Assembly: GCA_016716405.1 (NCBI GenBank)
Contig: JADJWK010000001.1
Span: 806,001 to 870,000 of the forward strand
Origin: Candidatus Melainabacteria bacterium
GTDB taxonomy: Bacteria; Cyanobacteriota; Vampirovibrionia; Obscuribacterales; Obscuribacteraceae
Direction: 5' to 3'
Length of the DNA: 64,000 bases
The position numbers and the translations under genes were made by a program. Each line of letters starts with the position of its first letter. Within the stretch, counting starts at the first letter, position 1. Shown here piece after piece: positions 26,255-34,761 of this stretch. A model generated the notes under the pieces. The model was not told the DNA's origin. It ran no database searches and saw only the letters and a program-made list of their open reading frames with translations.

Positions 26255-27538
26255 CTATTGTCGGAGACCGAAACGATCCTGGGCGATACGGTGAAAGCGG
26301 AACAGGTAAGCAGGTTTGCCGTTGCACTGCTCCATGATCGCCTTGTCCGGCTGTTTGTGCACGACCCTGGTGGACAGCGGATATAGAGACTGAGAGACGG
26401 ACAGGAGTGAGCCGACGACTGGCCATGCCAGGCGATGTCCGAGGTCGGCGGTGACGATTTCGCTCACATCGAAGAAACGGGTGCGATTAGCGAATTCGAT
26501 ATCCCTGCCGGCCTGGCGCTCGAGCCAGCTGGAGACCTGGGGAGGGTCGTATGTGTCGTCGGTGATGAGCATGTCGGCAGCTTCGTTGAGAATTTGCTTC
26601 CAGAAAGTCTTCTTGGTGTAGTCCTGCGGCTTTCTCGAGACCGGTGGCGGGTCTATCGGTCTTCCCAGGCGTGGCGACCCGTGCAAAAGCTGGGAGGTGA
26701 TCAGTGGACCGTCCCGGTCCGACACCAGTATGAATACATCCTTCTCGACCAGTCTTTCGAGTAGATCTTTTCTCTGCATGGCCTGGTGAAAATCGTAATC
26801 CGATGATGAGAAGAGAAGTTTGGTAAGGGGTGGTGCTGAATAGCTCCTGAGGTCGTCGGTCAGACCGAAAGCCAGTCTGCTGCCCAGGCTGTGGGCGACG
26901 ACATGCAGTGCCGTCTCCGGAGGTCTGGCGGTGGCGAGCCTGCCTATGAACTCTCGAAAAGGTGCCTGGCTCCATTCGAGGTTGGCTTCGTCCATTGAAT
27001 AGTCGGTGGTCTTGCCCTGGGAAGGCCAGGAGAACAATACCGCCATGACCGGCAATTCGCCCCTGCCGTCGCGCTTCTCGAGCTCGTTGGCGATGACGGC
27101 GGCATCGCGAAGCGAGTCCTCGAAAGTTTCATCGTAGCCGTGCAGAAAAACGACTATGGTGCCCCTCCAGCTGGCAATCTCTTTGAAGAATGCCCATTGA
27201 TCCTGGGCCTTGACCGAGTCTATGGGGGCAGCCTGCCAGGCTGTGTCGCAGATCTTCATCCTCGTCTTGTAAGTGGTCCAGTCCGTGGACTGCTCCAGGG
27301 ATGGTAGTCCTGTCGGCTCCTTGACCCTGGCTTTACCGTATTCGATTGATCCATGACCGAGGTCCAGATGCCTTTTGGTTCCATATACAGGTCTTGCGCC
27401 GGTGCCTTCGTTCAGCCTGGTGGTTGCGTAGTAGACCGTCGAGTCCGCAGCCTGAGCCTCAGTCTGAACCTGAAAAGAAATTGCCAGAATCGCCAGAATA
27501 AAAGAGAGGTAGGCTTTTTTGAGAATTTTGGATGCCAT
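26255..27538 (-). CDS. Secreted alpha/beta hydrolase (DUF900-like)
   Basis: A 427-residue protein with a clear signal peptide (KKAYLSFILAILAISF, cleavage near TEAQA-AD), so exported. The mature part begins with YYATTRLNEG, followed by VVFLHGYDETFEDSL (oxyanion region), VLFSWPSQG and the nucleophile elbow VVAHSLGSR, the layout of DUF900 alpha/beta hydrolases. The catalytic acid/His are less clear. The start at 27538 is chosen to place the signal peptide at the N-terminus; only a weak SD (GAGC) is seen. Substrate is unknown; lipid or ester hydrolysis is possible. Confidence 0.8.
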   Translation of the reverse strand: MASKILKKAYLSFILAILAISFQVQTEAQAADSTVYYATTRLNEGTGARPVYGTKRHLDLGHGSIEYGKARVKEPTGLPSLEQSTDWTTYKTRMKICDTAWQAAPIDSVKAQDQWAFFKEIASWRGTIVVFLHGYDETFEDSLRDAAVIANELEKRDGRGELPVMAVLFSWPSQGKTTDYSMDEANLEWSQAPFREFIGRLATARPPETALHVVAHSLGSRLAFGLTDDLRSYSAPPLTKLLFSSSDYDFHQAMQRKDLLERLVEKDVFILVSDRDGPLITSQLLHGSPRLGRPIDPPPVSRKPQDYTKKTFWKQILNEAADMLITDDTYDPPQVSSWLERQAGRDIEFANRTRFFDVSEIVTADLGHRLAWPVVGSLLSVSQSLYPLSTRVVHKQPDKAIMEQCNGKPAYLFRFHRIAQDRFGLRQ

Positions 27539-27740
27539 TTGTTGCTCGTTTGTCAGGGCGATACTCTTATTTACCCCTGAACTGCAGAAAGGCATTTTGA
27601 GCGCTCTCAAAATAGCCGGTGATACAGTTCAAGAAATCATTTGCGGTGCGTTTTTGTTTCTCAAACTATATCATTCTGACAAGCGGTACGAGCCCACGAA
27701 GCACAGTTTGACGGCGAAATGGGAAAAACTGAGCTCGTAA

Positions 27741-27760
27741 TATGAAAAGATATAGTAGAA
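27741..27760 (+). repeat. 20-bp polar intergenic element, copy 7
   Basis: TATGAAAA-GATA-TAGTAGAA, three mismatches from the consensus, beside the strong terminator at 27767-27791. Confidence 0.5.
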
Positions 27761-27766
27761 AAGTGC

Positions 27767-27791
27767 TAAAAAAAGAGGGCATCCGAGCCCT
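27767..27791 (-). terminator. Terminator of the 122-residue hypothetical gene
   Basis: AGGGC/GCCCT stem. The minus strand then reads CTCTTTTTTTAGC, a run of seven T. Confidence 0.8.
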
Positions 27792-27809
27792 GAAAAGAAC
27801 CAAACCTGC

Positions 27810-28178
27810 CTAGCGAGTCTTTTCGAAATAGTAGTCGGCGTAGCGGCTCGCTCCTGCAGGAACGGGCCTGTCTGTTTCGAGGAAGAACAGAGCGAACTCG
27901 ATAAGACGACGGCGGAATGCTTCCGGTCCGTGCTTCTCGATGGTGATGCGCTCTTCGCCGGAAGATTCGGAGTCGTAGCCGGCGGTGTGAAGCCTCTCTG
28001 CCAGGGCGAGTCGATTGCAGGAGACGTCCATGGCGTCATTGAGCCTGGCGAATTCGCCAAGCCAAGCCACGACTGCTTCTTCACCGCTCTTCAGGCGGTC
28101 CGGGAACTCGGCGATCAGCCTGTCCATTCTTGCCTGCCGGACAGGCAGTGCTTCCAGCGGTTGATGTGTTAGATCCAT
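27810..28178 (-). CDS. Hypothetical protein, 122 residues
   Basis: A soluble, mostly helical protein (start MDLTHQPLEALP, end SRYADYYFEKTR) with no recognised family. CGGAGG lies 5 bases before ATG 28178, which decides the start although the frame is open further upstream. It follows the Nudix gene by 88 bases, with a hairpin between them. Function is unknown. Confidence 0.65.
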   Translation of the reverse strand: MDLTHQPLEALPVRQARMDRLIAEFPDRLKSGEEAVVAWLGEFARLNDAMDVSCNRLALAERLHTAGYDSESSGEERITIEKHGPEAFRRRLIEFALFFLETDRPVPAGASRYADYYFEKTR

Positions 28179-28211
28179 GGGACCTCCGAATGAAATTCTG
28201 GAACGAGGCAA

Positions 28212-28241
28212 GAAGCGGCTCCAGATGTCCGGAGCCGCTTC
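28212..28241 (-). terminator. Hairpin after the Nudix gene
   Basis: A perfect 11-bp stem GAAGCGGCTCC / GGAGCCGCTTC. The minus strand continues TTGCCTCG, so it may attenuate rather than end transcription. Confidence 0.55.
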
Positions 28242-28266
28242 TCGCTTCTCGATGTCTGTGCTTGAC

Positions 28267-28998
28267 CTAATGATTCCTGGACTCGATCCAGGCTCGAAGC
28301 ACTTTCTGGTGCGACGGGAAGGCGAGCTCAGGCAATGCGTCGAGGGCGAAGACTTTCGCCTCGAGTGCGTCGGATCCCGGAGTCGGCTCTTTGTCGATGG
28401 GCCTGGCCAGGTAGAAGACGAGAGCGTGGTTGCGCTCGGTGCTTCCCTCCACCGCCAGCAGCCTGTCGATCTGGATGTCGACATTGGCTTCTTCGGCTGA
28501 TTCGCGAATGGCGGTGTCGGAAGGGAGCTCCCGGGGCTCGCCGAAACCGGCTGGTAGAGCCCACATTCCGGCGCGGGGCTCGAACTTTCGCTTGACCAGC
28601 ACCACTCCGTCGCCGGAGGGTATGATGGCCACTCCGACAACAATCGGGTTGTTCCAGTGCACGAAGCTGCAAGCCGGACACGCGAGTTTCTCGGTGTCAT
28701 CGATCATGCGCTTTTCGAGCGGGTGGGCGCAGTTCGGGCAGAAGCGGTACCGGGGAGGACCGGCCATGGGAGCCTTTTTCCCCGGGCTGAGCTCTGTGCC
28801 GCAGAGGGTGAAGATGCTGGCGACCAGAATAATCGAGCCCACATTCGAGAGCGCGAGATTGCCGACAAAGAAGCAGTAGCCGGCGAGCATGCAGAGGAAA
28901 ACCACCACTGTGGCAGCATTGCTCAGGTAGCGCTTCCAGGCGAAGCCGAGAGCGGCGAAAGGGATCGCTACAAGCAGGAAATCTTGCAAGTTGTTCAT
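28267..28998 (-). CDS. Membrane-anchored zinc-ribbon Nudix hydrolase
   Basis: A 243-residue protein in three parts: two N-terminal hydrophobic helices (about 5-22 and 28-66), a four-Cys zinc ribbon (CPNCAHP...CPAC, about 88-111), and a Nudix domain with the box running from GFGEPRELP to RESAEEANV. The box fits G-x5-E-x7-RE-x2-EE, with Asn in place of the final Gly. The ribbon-Nudix pair resembles NudC-type NADH pyrophosphatases, which hydrolyse NADH or NAD-capped RNA, but the membrane anchor is unusual. The SD is GAGG. It lies downstream of the 29084-30535 gene. Confidence 0.8.
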   Translation of the reverse strand: MNNLQDFLLVAIPFAALGFAWKRYLSNAATVVVFLCMLAGYCFFVGNLALSNVGSIILVASIFTLCGTELSPGKKAPMAGPPRYRFCPNCAHPLEKRMIDDTEKLACPACSFVHWNNPIVVGVAIIPSGDGVVLVKRKFEPRAGMWALPAGFGEPRELPSDTAIRESAEEANVDIQIDRLLAVEGSTERNHALVFYLARPIDKEPTPGSDALEAKVFALDALPELAFPSHQKVLRAWIESRNH

Positions 28999-29021
28999 GG
29001 TAGCCTCACGAGAAGTGAACA

Positions 29022-29050
29022 GGCACCTGCGGCTTCATGCCGCAGGTGCC
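29022..29050 (-). terminator. Hairpin after the 524-codon-class membrane protein gene
   Basis: A perfect 12-bp stem GGCACCTGCGGC-TTCAT-GCCGCAGGTGCC in the 85-base gap before the Nudix gene. No T-run on the minus side. Confidence 0.55.
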
Positions 29051-29083
29051 GTTCGAAGTCAGGCTAGTTGCCAGTCATTCGGT

Positions 29084-30535
29084 TCAGGGTTGATGCTCGT
29101 CGGTCGGTTTGACGTCCGCGAGGAATTTGTCGAGCTCAGCCTTGGAGAGGAATTTGTAGGCGTCGAGGGTATAGCCGTCGACGAGCACAAGCATCACGAA
29201 GGCGTGACTCTCTCCGTCCTTGCGGATGACGGTGAAGAGCCAGAAACGGTTGTGCTCCTGGGTGAGCAGCTTGGCTTCGAGGGCCGCGAAGTCCGGCCAG
29301 TCGGCCTGGTTGTCCGCCTTGTGGACATTCTTGAACGCCTGCCGGGGACCGTTGAGAGGCGGCATGTGGGTAGGCGAGAAGGAGCGCGCCTTGCCGGTGA
29401 TGCCGTCGAAGAAGATGATCTCGGTGAGCGCCGAGCTCGAATTGCCGTTCGGCTCCATAGGCGCCACGAGCTGCAGACCGAGTCCTTCGAACTCCTGGAA
29501 GAACGGCGGACGATTGCCGCCGGTCTGGTCGTTCGGGAGGCTGGGATCCTCGGAGAGGGTCTGCAGGTCTTTCTGATAGACCCAGTAGTTGACCAGCCCA
29601 TGCTTGTATTTGGCATAAGCCTCGGCATAGCGACGGGCCAGTTTCTCGGGGAAGAGAGCGGCGCCGGGATAGCGGACCGACGCCTCATCGATGGAGTAGT
29701 TGCGGACCATGCCGCTCTGGCTGATCTCCATGACGCCTTTCACCACCGGAATCATGGCTCCGTTCAGGGTCGGGCTGTAACTCACGTAGGACGTGAGAAT
29801 CACCCAGGAGCCGTCGTCCTTCTGCCAGTAGACCACCTCGGCTTTTTCCGAGAAAGGGTGCAGCCACTTGAAGACGAGGTCGGCCACCCAGCTCTCGTCG
29901 CCGTAGAGGAAGCCGCTGTCAGGCATCGCCTCGGCTTTCTGCCCGGTGGACCCGGCGTCGATCCGGGCGACACTGCCGGTCGACCCGAGAATCGCGCCAT
30001 ACCAGACCTCGTAATGCAGCGGGACCTGCCAGAACATCTTGTTGCTCTGCGGGTCGGCGACCAGGTGCGGGCGCCCAACCCGGAGGCGGTTGTCGGTGTT
30101 CGAGTTCTCGGCATAGTGCAGGGCGGTCGGCCGCGGCAGGAGCCGGTTGTTGACCGACATCGGCATCGATGTGATCTTGGCCGGCTTGATGTGAGCCGCA
30201 ATCTGGCTGTCGACGAACCAGTCGGTGAAGTTGACTGCGGTCACGCCGGCGGTGAGAAGCACGGCCAGGGTGACGACCGATATTCCGGTCTTACGGAACT
30301 TCCTGGCGATCAGGAGGCCGCCCGGAATGCCGATCAGCGGCAGGGCGATGATCGGCATGATCGACCAGCCCATGACCAGGAGCGGATGCACGAAGGGCAC
30401 CGCGATCAGGTAGGCCAGCGTGAAGAGTGCGAGGGATTTGAGCCAGAACCGGGGAGACCGGAAGCGGCTCTTGCGACTGCCCTTGTCGGGCGAAGTCGGA
30501 GCGGGCACTTGAGCAGGTGCGTCGTTCTCACTCAT
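29084..30535 (-). CDS. Membrane-anchored protein of unknown function (family shared with 19749-21581)
   Basis: A 483-residue protein. A Pro/Ser/Arg-rich N-terminal tail is followed by two or three hydrophobic helices (about 36-115), then a ~360-residue soluble domain, probably outside the membrane. It shows the same segment order as the 610-residue protein at 19749: LLPRPTALHYAENS, a Trp-rich strand, a repeat of VILTSYVSYSP then a helical ARRYAEAYAKYKHG stretch, and a C-terminal FFDGITGKARSF. No family is recognised. The start at 30535 follows AAGGAA; the frame extends 42 codons further without support. Confidence 0.75.
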   Translation of the reverse strand: MSENDAPAQVPAPTSPDKGSRKSRFRSPRFWLKSLALFTLAYLIAVPFVHPLLVMGWSIMPIIALPLIGIPGGLLIARKFRKTGISVVTLAVLLTAGVTAVNFTDWFVDSQIAAHIKPAKITSMPMSVNNRLLPRPTALHYAENSNTDNRLRVGRPHLVADPQSNKMFWQVPLHYEVWYGAILGSTGSVARIDAGSTGQKAEAMPDSGFLYGDESWVADLVFKWLHPFSEKAEVVYWQKDDGSWVILTSYVSYSPTLNGAMIPVVKGVMEISQSGMVRNYSIDEASVRYPGAALFPEKLARRYAEAYAKYKHGLVNYWVYQKDLQTLSEDPSLPNDQTGGNRPPFFQEFEGLGLQLVAPMEPNGNSSSALTEIIFFDGITGKARSFSPTHMPPLNGPRQAFKNVHKADNQADWPDFAALEAKLLTQEHNRFWLFTVIRKDGESHAFVMLVLVDGYTLDAYKFLSKAELDKFLADVKPTDEHQP

Positions 30536-31030
30536 TGATGAGTTCCTTCGATCGAGGTTCTGATCACTGCGCAGCGCAAGTGATCCTGAGCCGGCGGCGA
30601 AACCGCTTGCACCGCCGGTGCTGACAGACCGATCATCGCTCTCCCGAACCCATGCCAACATCGAACCGCCTGAATACAGGTGGCTCTGGCGATGCGGGGT
30701 TGGTGCGGAAGGAGGCTTCTGGGTGTTGAGGTGATCGGTGAGTCAGAAAAACGAAAGACACCACAACATCGACGAGCGCGTGTCAGTTGATCAAGGTTCT
30801 GCTTTATGAAGAAGCGTGCATTAAGACTCGAATACATTCTGAGAAGGGCGGTGACTGTTAGTATAAACAAGCCCTACCGTCAAAAGTCAGACATCAAAAC
30901 CTGTATCACATCTAATCTCTACTAGCTGCGCAATGTTAGCCATCGAAAGTGGTGCCGGTAATATCGAAATAATACTATATGCCGGAATAGAATGAGGATG
31001 AGAAAAGAAGGCGCGAGGCGCCCGGTAAAG
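30536..31030. other. Intergenic region of about 500 bp
   Basis: No gene is supported. It holds a degenerate relative of the polar element (TATCGAAA-TAA-TACTATAT near 30961) and the minus-strand promoter region of the 29084-30535 gene. A TTAGTATAAAC string near 30846 may be part of a promoter. Confidence 0.35.
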
Positions 31031-31034
31031 TCGG

Positions 31035-31064
31035 GCAGACGGCAATCTTGCGATCGCCGTCTGC
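31035..31064 (-). terminator. Terminator hairpin of the 394-residue gene
   Basis: A GCAGACGGC / GCCGTCTGC stem. The minus strand later reads TTCTTTTCTC after a GC-rich stretch. Confidence 0.5.
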
Positions 31065-31104
31065 TGGAGTCGAGCAGCTCCGTCAGGGAGCTTTCGGTGC
31101 GGCT

Positions 31105-32289
31105 TCAGTGCTGCGGAGGCGGCGCGTACGGAATGATGAAGGGCGGCATCTCGACGGTCATGGGACCGGTCAGGGCCGGGTCAGCCGTGACTTTCAAGGC
31201 GTTGCCCTCCGGGTGCTGGACCTCTGAGACGGTTTTGTTGTTGCCGTCGAGCACTTCCACTTCCTTGAGGCTTCCGTCTTCCTCGCGGTAGCGTTTGATG
31301 GTCCGTCCGGACTTCATCTCCTGGTCGCCGTGGAAGATCACTTCGCAGGTGACGGTGACGCCGTCATCGGCGAACCAGGCCAGATAACCTTCCTTGCCGT
31401 TGGGCAGAAAGGTCTTCACCAGGTCCAGATGGAGCGAGCCGTCCTTGCGGAGCTCGTACCATTGCTCCAGGACCTTTTTGCCGTCGACAAAGACCTTGCG
31501 CCAGACCGAGCCGTATTCCTTCATGTCGCCATGAAACTGGTAGGTCTCGGTGGTGGCGCCGGTGGGGTCGAGCAGCGTGATCAGCGTGCCTTCGTTGGTC
31601 TGCTCAAGCTTGCGCGCCAGCGTTTCGCCGTCGTCCAGGTACCAGACTTCGGTGTAGCTGGTGCTCTGCTTGTTCTTCTCCATGCGAGCAGTGAGGATGC
31701 CGGTGGGGCTGAATCGCTCGGTGAGCATGGAGCCGTCCTCGGCAAGCCGGAAGGTCTGCTCGAGACTGTCGTCCTCTCGGCGGATGACCTCCGCGACCAT
31801 CACCCAGCCCTCGTTGCGGAGGAGGATGCTCTGTTCCTTGTTGACGACGCCGTTGGCGAAGAAGTAACGGAGCCTCGTGCTGTGGTCGTCCAGGAGCTCG
31901 CGGATCTTCCTGATCTTGCCGCCGGGATAGTACTCGGTGTCGAGCCTGTAGGTCATACCGTCGGGCTCGACATGGGCGTGGCGGCGAACCTCGCCTTCGT
32001 CGGTCCTGGTGATGGCTTCTCTGAGCGTGTCATCCTGGCGATACCAGTATTCGGTGATCAGACCGTCCTTCTGTCTGGCGACGGCGTGCTGCCGGGCTCC
32101 CGAAGGATAGAGCTCCACCGTGCGAGAAGTTTCGTCGGGGTGAAATTCCATCCGGACGTCGAGACCAATGGGAAAGTCTACGTTCGCGAGATCCGCGGAC
32201 GGGCGCAGGAGACCAGCCGCCAGCGCGATTGCGCCTGCCAGCAGGATTCCTCCGCCAAGAACCGATAGTGCGATTATTCTCGGGGTCAA
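31105..32289 (-). CDS. Membrane-anchored repeat protein (YwqK/MORN-like repeats)
   Basis: A 394-residue protein with one N-terminal hydrophobic segment (about 4-27), acting as anchor or uncleaved signal. The rest is made of short beta-hairpin repeats of the type Y-x-DG-x-L-x-x, for example TEYYPGGKIRK, ERFSPTGILTAR and KTFLPNGKEGY, similar to repeats of YwqK/MORN-type proteins. The tail is Pro-rich (FIIPYAPPPQH). The start is TTG at 32289 with GAGGG 8 bases upstream. It probably forms a surface-exposed beta structure; the partner is unknown. It follows the small membrane gene at 32360 by 70 bases. Confidence 0.7.
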   Translation of the reverse strand: MTPRIIALSVLGGGILLAGAIALAAGLLRPSADLANVDFPIGLDVRMEFHPDETSRTVELYPSGARQHAVARQKDGLITEYWYRQDDTLREAITRTDEGEVRRHAHVEPDGMTYRLDTEYYPGGKIRKIRELLDDHSTRLRYFFANGVVNKEQSILLRNEGWVMVAEVIRREDDSLEQTFRLAEDGSMLTERFSPTGILTARMEKNKQSTSYTEVWYLDDGETLARKLEQTNEGTLITLLDPTGATTETYQFHGDMKEYGSVWRKVFVDGKKVLEQWYELRKDGSLHLDLVKTFLPNGKEGYLAWFADDGVTVTCEVIFHGDQEMKSGRTIKRYREEDGSLKEVEVLDGNNKTVSEVQHPEGNALKVTADPALTGPMTVEMPPFIIPYAPPPQH

Positions 32290-32359
32290 TGAAGTTCCCT
32301 CTAAGTTGGAGGCAGGCTACCCCTGAAGGCAAGCCTGCTCTGGTTGACTCGATAGAGCG

Positions 32360-32806
32360 TCAGGCGCCGATGCTCAAGATTCCGGCGATGAGCGTCATGG
32401 CTGCGAGGCTGCCGACGATGCTGGCAAGCCCGATGAAGACGGCGGCGGTGATGGCCACCAGGAACGAGCGCACGAAGAGAACGCGCGGGAGAGCTTTGCC
32501 GACTGCCAGCACCGCCAGGGCGTTGATCAGGACCGAGACGACGATGAGCAGCCAGGGGCTGGCGGACAGGTAGAGGATGGCAGCCGGCGCGAGCTTGATC
32601 AGGGCAATCACGAACAGCTTGGTGAGCAGAGACCCGGCGAAGAAAATCAGCACGATGGCTGCCGCCGAGCTGAAGAAGTTGCCGGTGAATGTGACACCGC
32701 TTCTGGTGATGGCCGGCACCACGAACTTCATGGTGATAAAGACCGTCCCGAGGACGATGACGTAACTGAGGGCTTTCAGCAGAAGAATGATGATGCTTGG
32801 ATCCAT
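32360..32806 (-). CDS. Small polytopic membrane protein, 148 residues
   Basis: An integral membrane protein with four hydrophobic helices (about 5-30, 42-66, 70-100, 110-145) and almost no soluble part. No family is recognised. GGAG lies 8 bases before ATG 32806. It sits in a same-strand row (33493 -> 31105) with short gaps, so co-transcription with the flanking membrane-protein genes is likely. Confidence 0.7.
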   Translation of the reverse strand: MDPSIIILLLKALSYVIVLGTVFITMKFVVPAITRSGVTFTGNFFSSAAAIVLIFFAGSLLTKLFVIALIKLAPAAILYLSASPWLLIVVSVLINALAVLAVGKALPRVLFVRSFLVAITAAVFIGLASIVGSLAAMTLIAGILSIGA

Positions 32807-32836
32807 TGTTTCGTCTCCAGTATCTGGGGTTGGGTT

Positions 32837-33280
32837 TTAACGGACCGACTTGAGGTGTCCTTTCGACCTCGATCCCGTCGATCTCCCCGAATCGGAAGCC
32901 AGGCTGATTTTCGCTCCGTTGGAAGCGAAGCGAACGCCCGGGGTTTTCGACCTGTCTTTCAGGGGATTCCGTCTGGCAAATGGGTCGTCTGCCGGTCTCA
33001 GGGATGGGAAGCCCTGGTGACCGGCAGGCGGGGTGACGGATGCACTGTTTGTCTCGTCTTCGGAGCGGAAAGCGGTGCAGCTGCAGGCGCTTATGAAGGC
33101 GCACAGGCAGCCGAAGTAGCCACTGTGGTCGCTGAGGGCGTAGAGCCCGACGATGAAGATGAGGCCGACAAGCGGAAAGGCTTTCGGCGCAGACCGCAAG
33201 ATGCGAGCCAGGTATTTGCCGGACCAGGCTCCGAGAACGACTGAAGCCACCAGACCGATGGCGAAGAGAAAAGTACTCAT
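32837..33280 (-). CDS. Small membrane protein with Arg/Ser-rich tail, 147 residues
   Basis: Two N-terminal hydrophobic helices (about 4-20 and 33-49), then a Cys-containing turn (CLCAFISACSC) and a ~75-residue polar tail rich in Ser, Arg and Pro. AAGGAG lies 6 bases before the ATG. It has no recognised family. The Cys cluster after the second helix could bind metal or carry a lipid or disulfide; this is inference. Same-strand neighbours at both sides suggest an operon. Confidence 0.65.
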   Translation of the reverse strand: MSTFLFAIGLVASVVLGAWSGKYLARILRSAPKAFPLVGLIFIVGLYALSDHSGYFGCLCAFISACSCTAFRSEDETNSASVTPPAGHQGFPSLRPADDPFARRNPLKDRSKTPGVRFASNGAKISLASDSGRSTGSRSKGHLKSVR

Positions 33281-33343
33281 TTCGAGCTCCTTCCAGTAGC
33301 CACCGGTCGGTGGAGAGCTGTCAGTAGTAGGTGGGTTGCTCTG

Positions 33344-33493
33344 TCACAGGCGGAAAGCCACCCAGGTGTGCGGAAGATGCACGCCCTGATAGCCGAACCT
33401 GCGGCTCACCTCTTTGCGTAGAAGAGCTGCAGGAAGCTCCTCGATCTCGAAAGAGGGTGTGCCCTGTGCTGTGTAAACGATTACTCTGAGCAT
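33344..33493 (-). CDS. Small protein, 49 residues
   Basis: A 49-residue protein starting MLRVIVYTAQG and ending HTWVAFRL. AAGGAGC lies 6 bases before ATG 33493 and decides the start, although the frame is open for 39 more codons upstream. It has no membrane segment and no family is recognised. It is the first gene of the small membrane-protein row. Confidence 0.55.
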   Translation of the reverse strand: MLRVIVYTAQGTPSFEIEELPAALLRKEVSRRFGYQGVHLPHTWVAFRL

Positions 33494-34077
33494 TTGAGCT
33501 CCTTGAAGAATGAACAAATGAGTTCGATACCCAGGTTCTGGCTTTCGGAACCCGGGCAGGCCGGCAGGCGTATGCCGCCGGGACGTTATCCTCCGATCTT
33601 GTCTCGGCAAGAAAATCGGTTTGCTGAAATTGCTTGTTCTGATTGCTAGAGGTCTAGAACTCGTGCAGAAAAAGATCTAAGAGGGATACACCAGCGATAG
33701 CAGACCGGTTGTTTTCTTGACAACAATGCCTATGTAAACTTGCCCCTTTTACAGGGCTTTACAAGTCCACGGACGGGCTGTTTGCCGCGGGACATGGAAC
33801 AGGAGGCTGTCGATATTGCCTTTGTTCAATTGCGCTAACCATTATAGGCTGGTATGTCTTGCCTTTTCTCGACAACCCGGACTAGGGTGGGTTGCCTTCT
33901 TACATCTGATTTTCGCCTCCAACCAAACACACGACTCCTAAAACACTCTCCAGTTCCTGAAAAGTGTTTGCTGCCAGATTTACCTGGTGGTTCGTGTCGA
34001 GCGGCGGGTCGAAACTCAGTCACCGGCTGCGGGCGGTTTCCGTCTGCAAACTCAAACAACACCGTTTGGAGGTTCCT
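33494..34077. other. Intergenic region between divergent genes, 584 bp
   Basis: No gene is supported. TTGACA occurs at about 33717 and TATGTA 8 bases after it, so spacing is too short for a standard pair; TTGTTT-N16-TATGTA overlapping it is an alternative + strand promoter. No structured RNA was recognised. Confidence 0.35.
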
Positions 34078-34494
34078 ATGAAAACTCTGGTTCTCTTCCG
34101 CGTGGATGACGGCAAGTACATGAGCATCTCGCTCGACAAGCTCGCCGAATTTCCGGTCAAGGGGCATTCGTACTTGCTCGACAAGCAGGTCTACGAAGTC
34201 ACCGGCGTCATCGAACCGGTCGGCGGCGAGGGCGGCAACGCGCAGATGCTGCAGCTCCTCAACCTCGATCTCAGCGACGCTGTCTCCATCGCCAGCGCTG
34301 TCTCGTCCATGATCAACCTGGACGGCAGCTCGGGCAAGCTGGAGCTCATCACCAGCGAGCCGGACAAGGTGATTCTTGTGAGGCTGAAGGTTGTGCGCAA
34401 CAAGTCGAAGGTTCGGCTCGCCGACCTCGACCTGGTCATCGACGTGCAGTCCCTCTTCTCCCAGGCCGGCCCGAGCGAAGACGGCGACGCCTGA
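34078..34494 (+). CDS. Hypothetical soluble protein, 138 residues
   Basis: A 138-residue cytosolic protein starting MKTLVLFRVDDGKYMSI with strands and helices throughout, ending in acidic residues. The start at 34078 has TTGGAGG 5 bases upstream; the open frame further upstream lacks support. A strong terminator follows. No family is recognised. It lies just before the IS-containing accessory stretch and has the compositional look of the preceding core region. Confidence 0.7.
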   Translation: MKTLVLFRVDDGKYMSISLDKLAEFPVKGHSYLLDKQVYEVTGVIEPVGGEGGNAQMLQLLNLDLSDAVSIASAVSSMINLDGSSGKLELITSEPDKVILVRLKVVRNKSKVRLADLDLVIDVQSLFSQAGPSEDGDA

Positions 34495-34531
34495 TTCGCT
34501 GAGCTGAGCTGATATCTGGTCAGATTTCTAG

Positions 34532-34577
34532 AGACGGAAGCCGGCCTCCATTGCGGAGCCGGCTTCTGTCTCTCTTT
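34532..34577 (+). terminator. Terminator of the 138-residue gene
   Basis: GAAGCCGGC...GCCGGCTTC stem with an AGAC/GTCT extension, followed by CTCTTTTCC. Confidence 0.75.
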
Positions 34578-34607
34578 TCCCATCGCCTTTTCGCTTCTGA
34601 AGACAAG

Positions 34608-34627
34608 TATTATATAAGATAGAAGAA
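34608..34627 (+). repeat. 20-bp polar intergenic element, copy 8 (degenerate)
   Basis: TATTATAT-AAGA-TAGAAGAA, matching the layout but with several mismatches. Here the preceding gene runs on the + strand. Confidence 0.35.
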
Positions 34628-34761
34628 AAGGTAATCCTGAAAAATTCACGGTAGTGTATTCGAGAGCTGTTTGTGTCGTGCAAAGGTAGACTCAGACTAT
34701 CATTCCGTGAAATGAGAGGTTGATCAGAATTAAAGCAAAAAAGGCTTTTAAAGAATAGAAA

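Noticed and set aside
28991..30538. 515-codon + strand frame opposite the 483-residue membrane protein
   Set aside because: No SD, no domain, and a composition of antisense type; the minus frame has membrane helices, an SD and a paralog.
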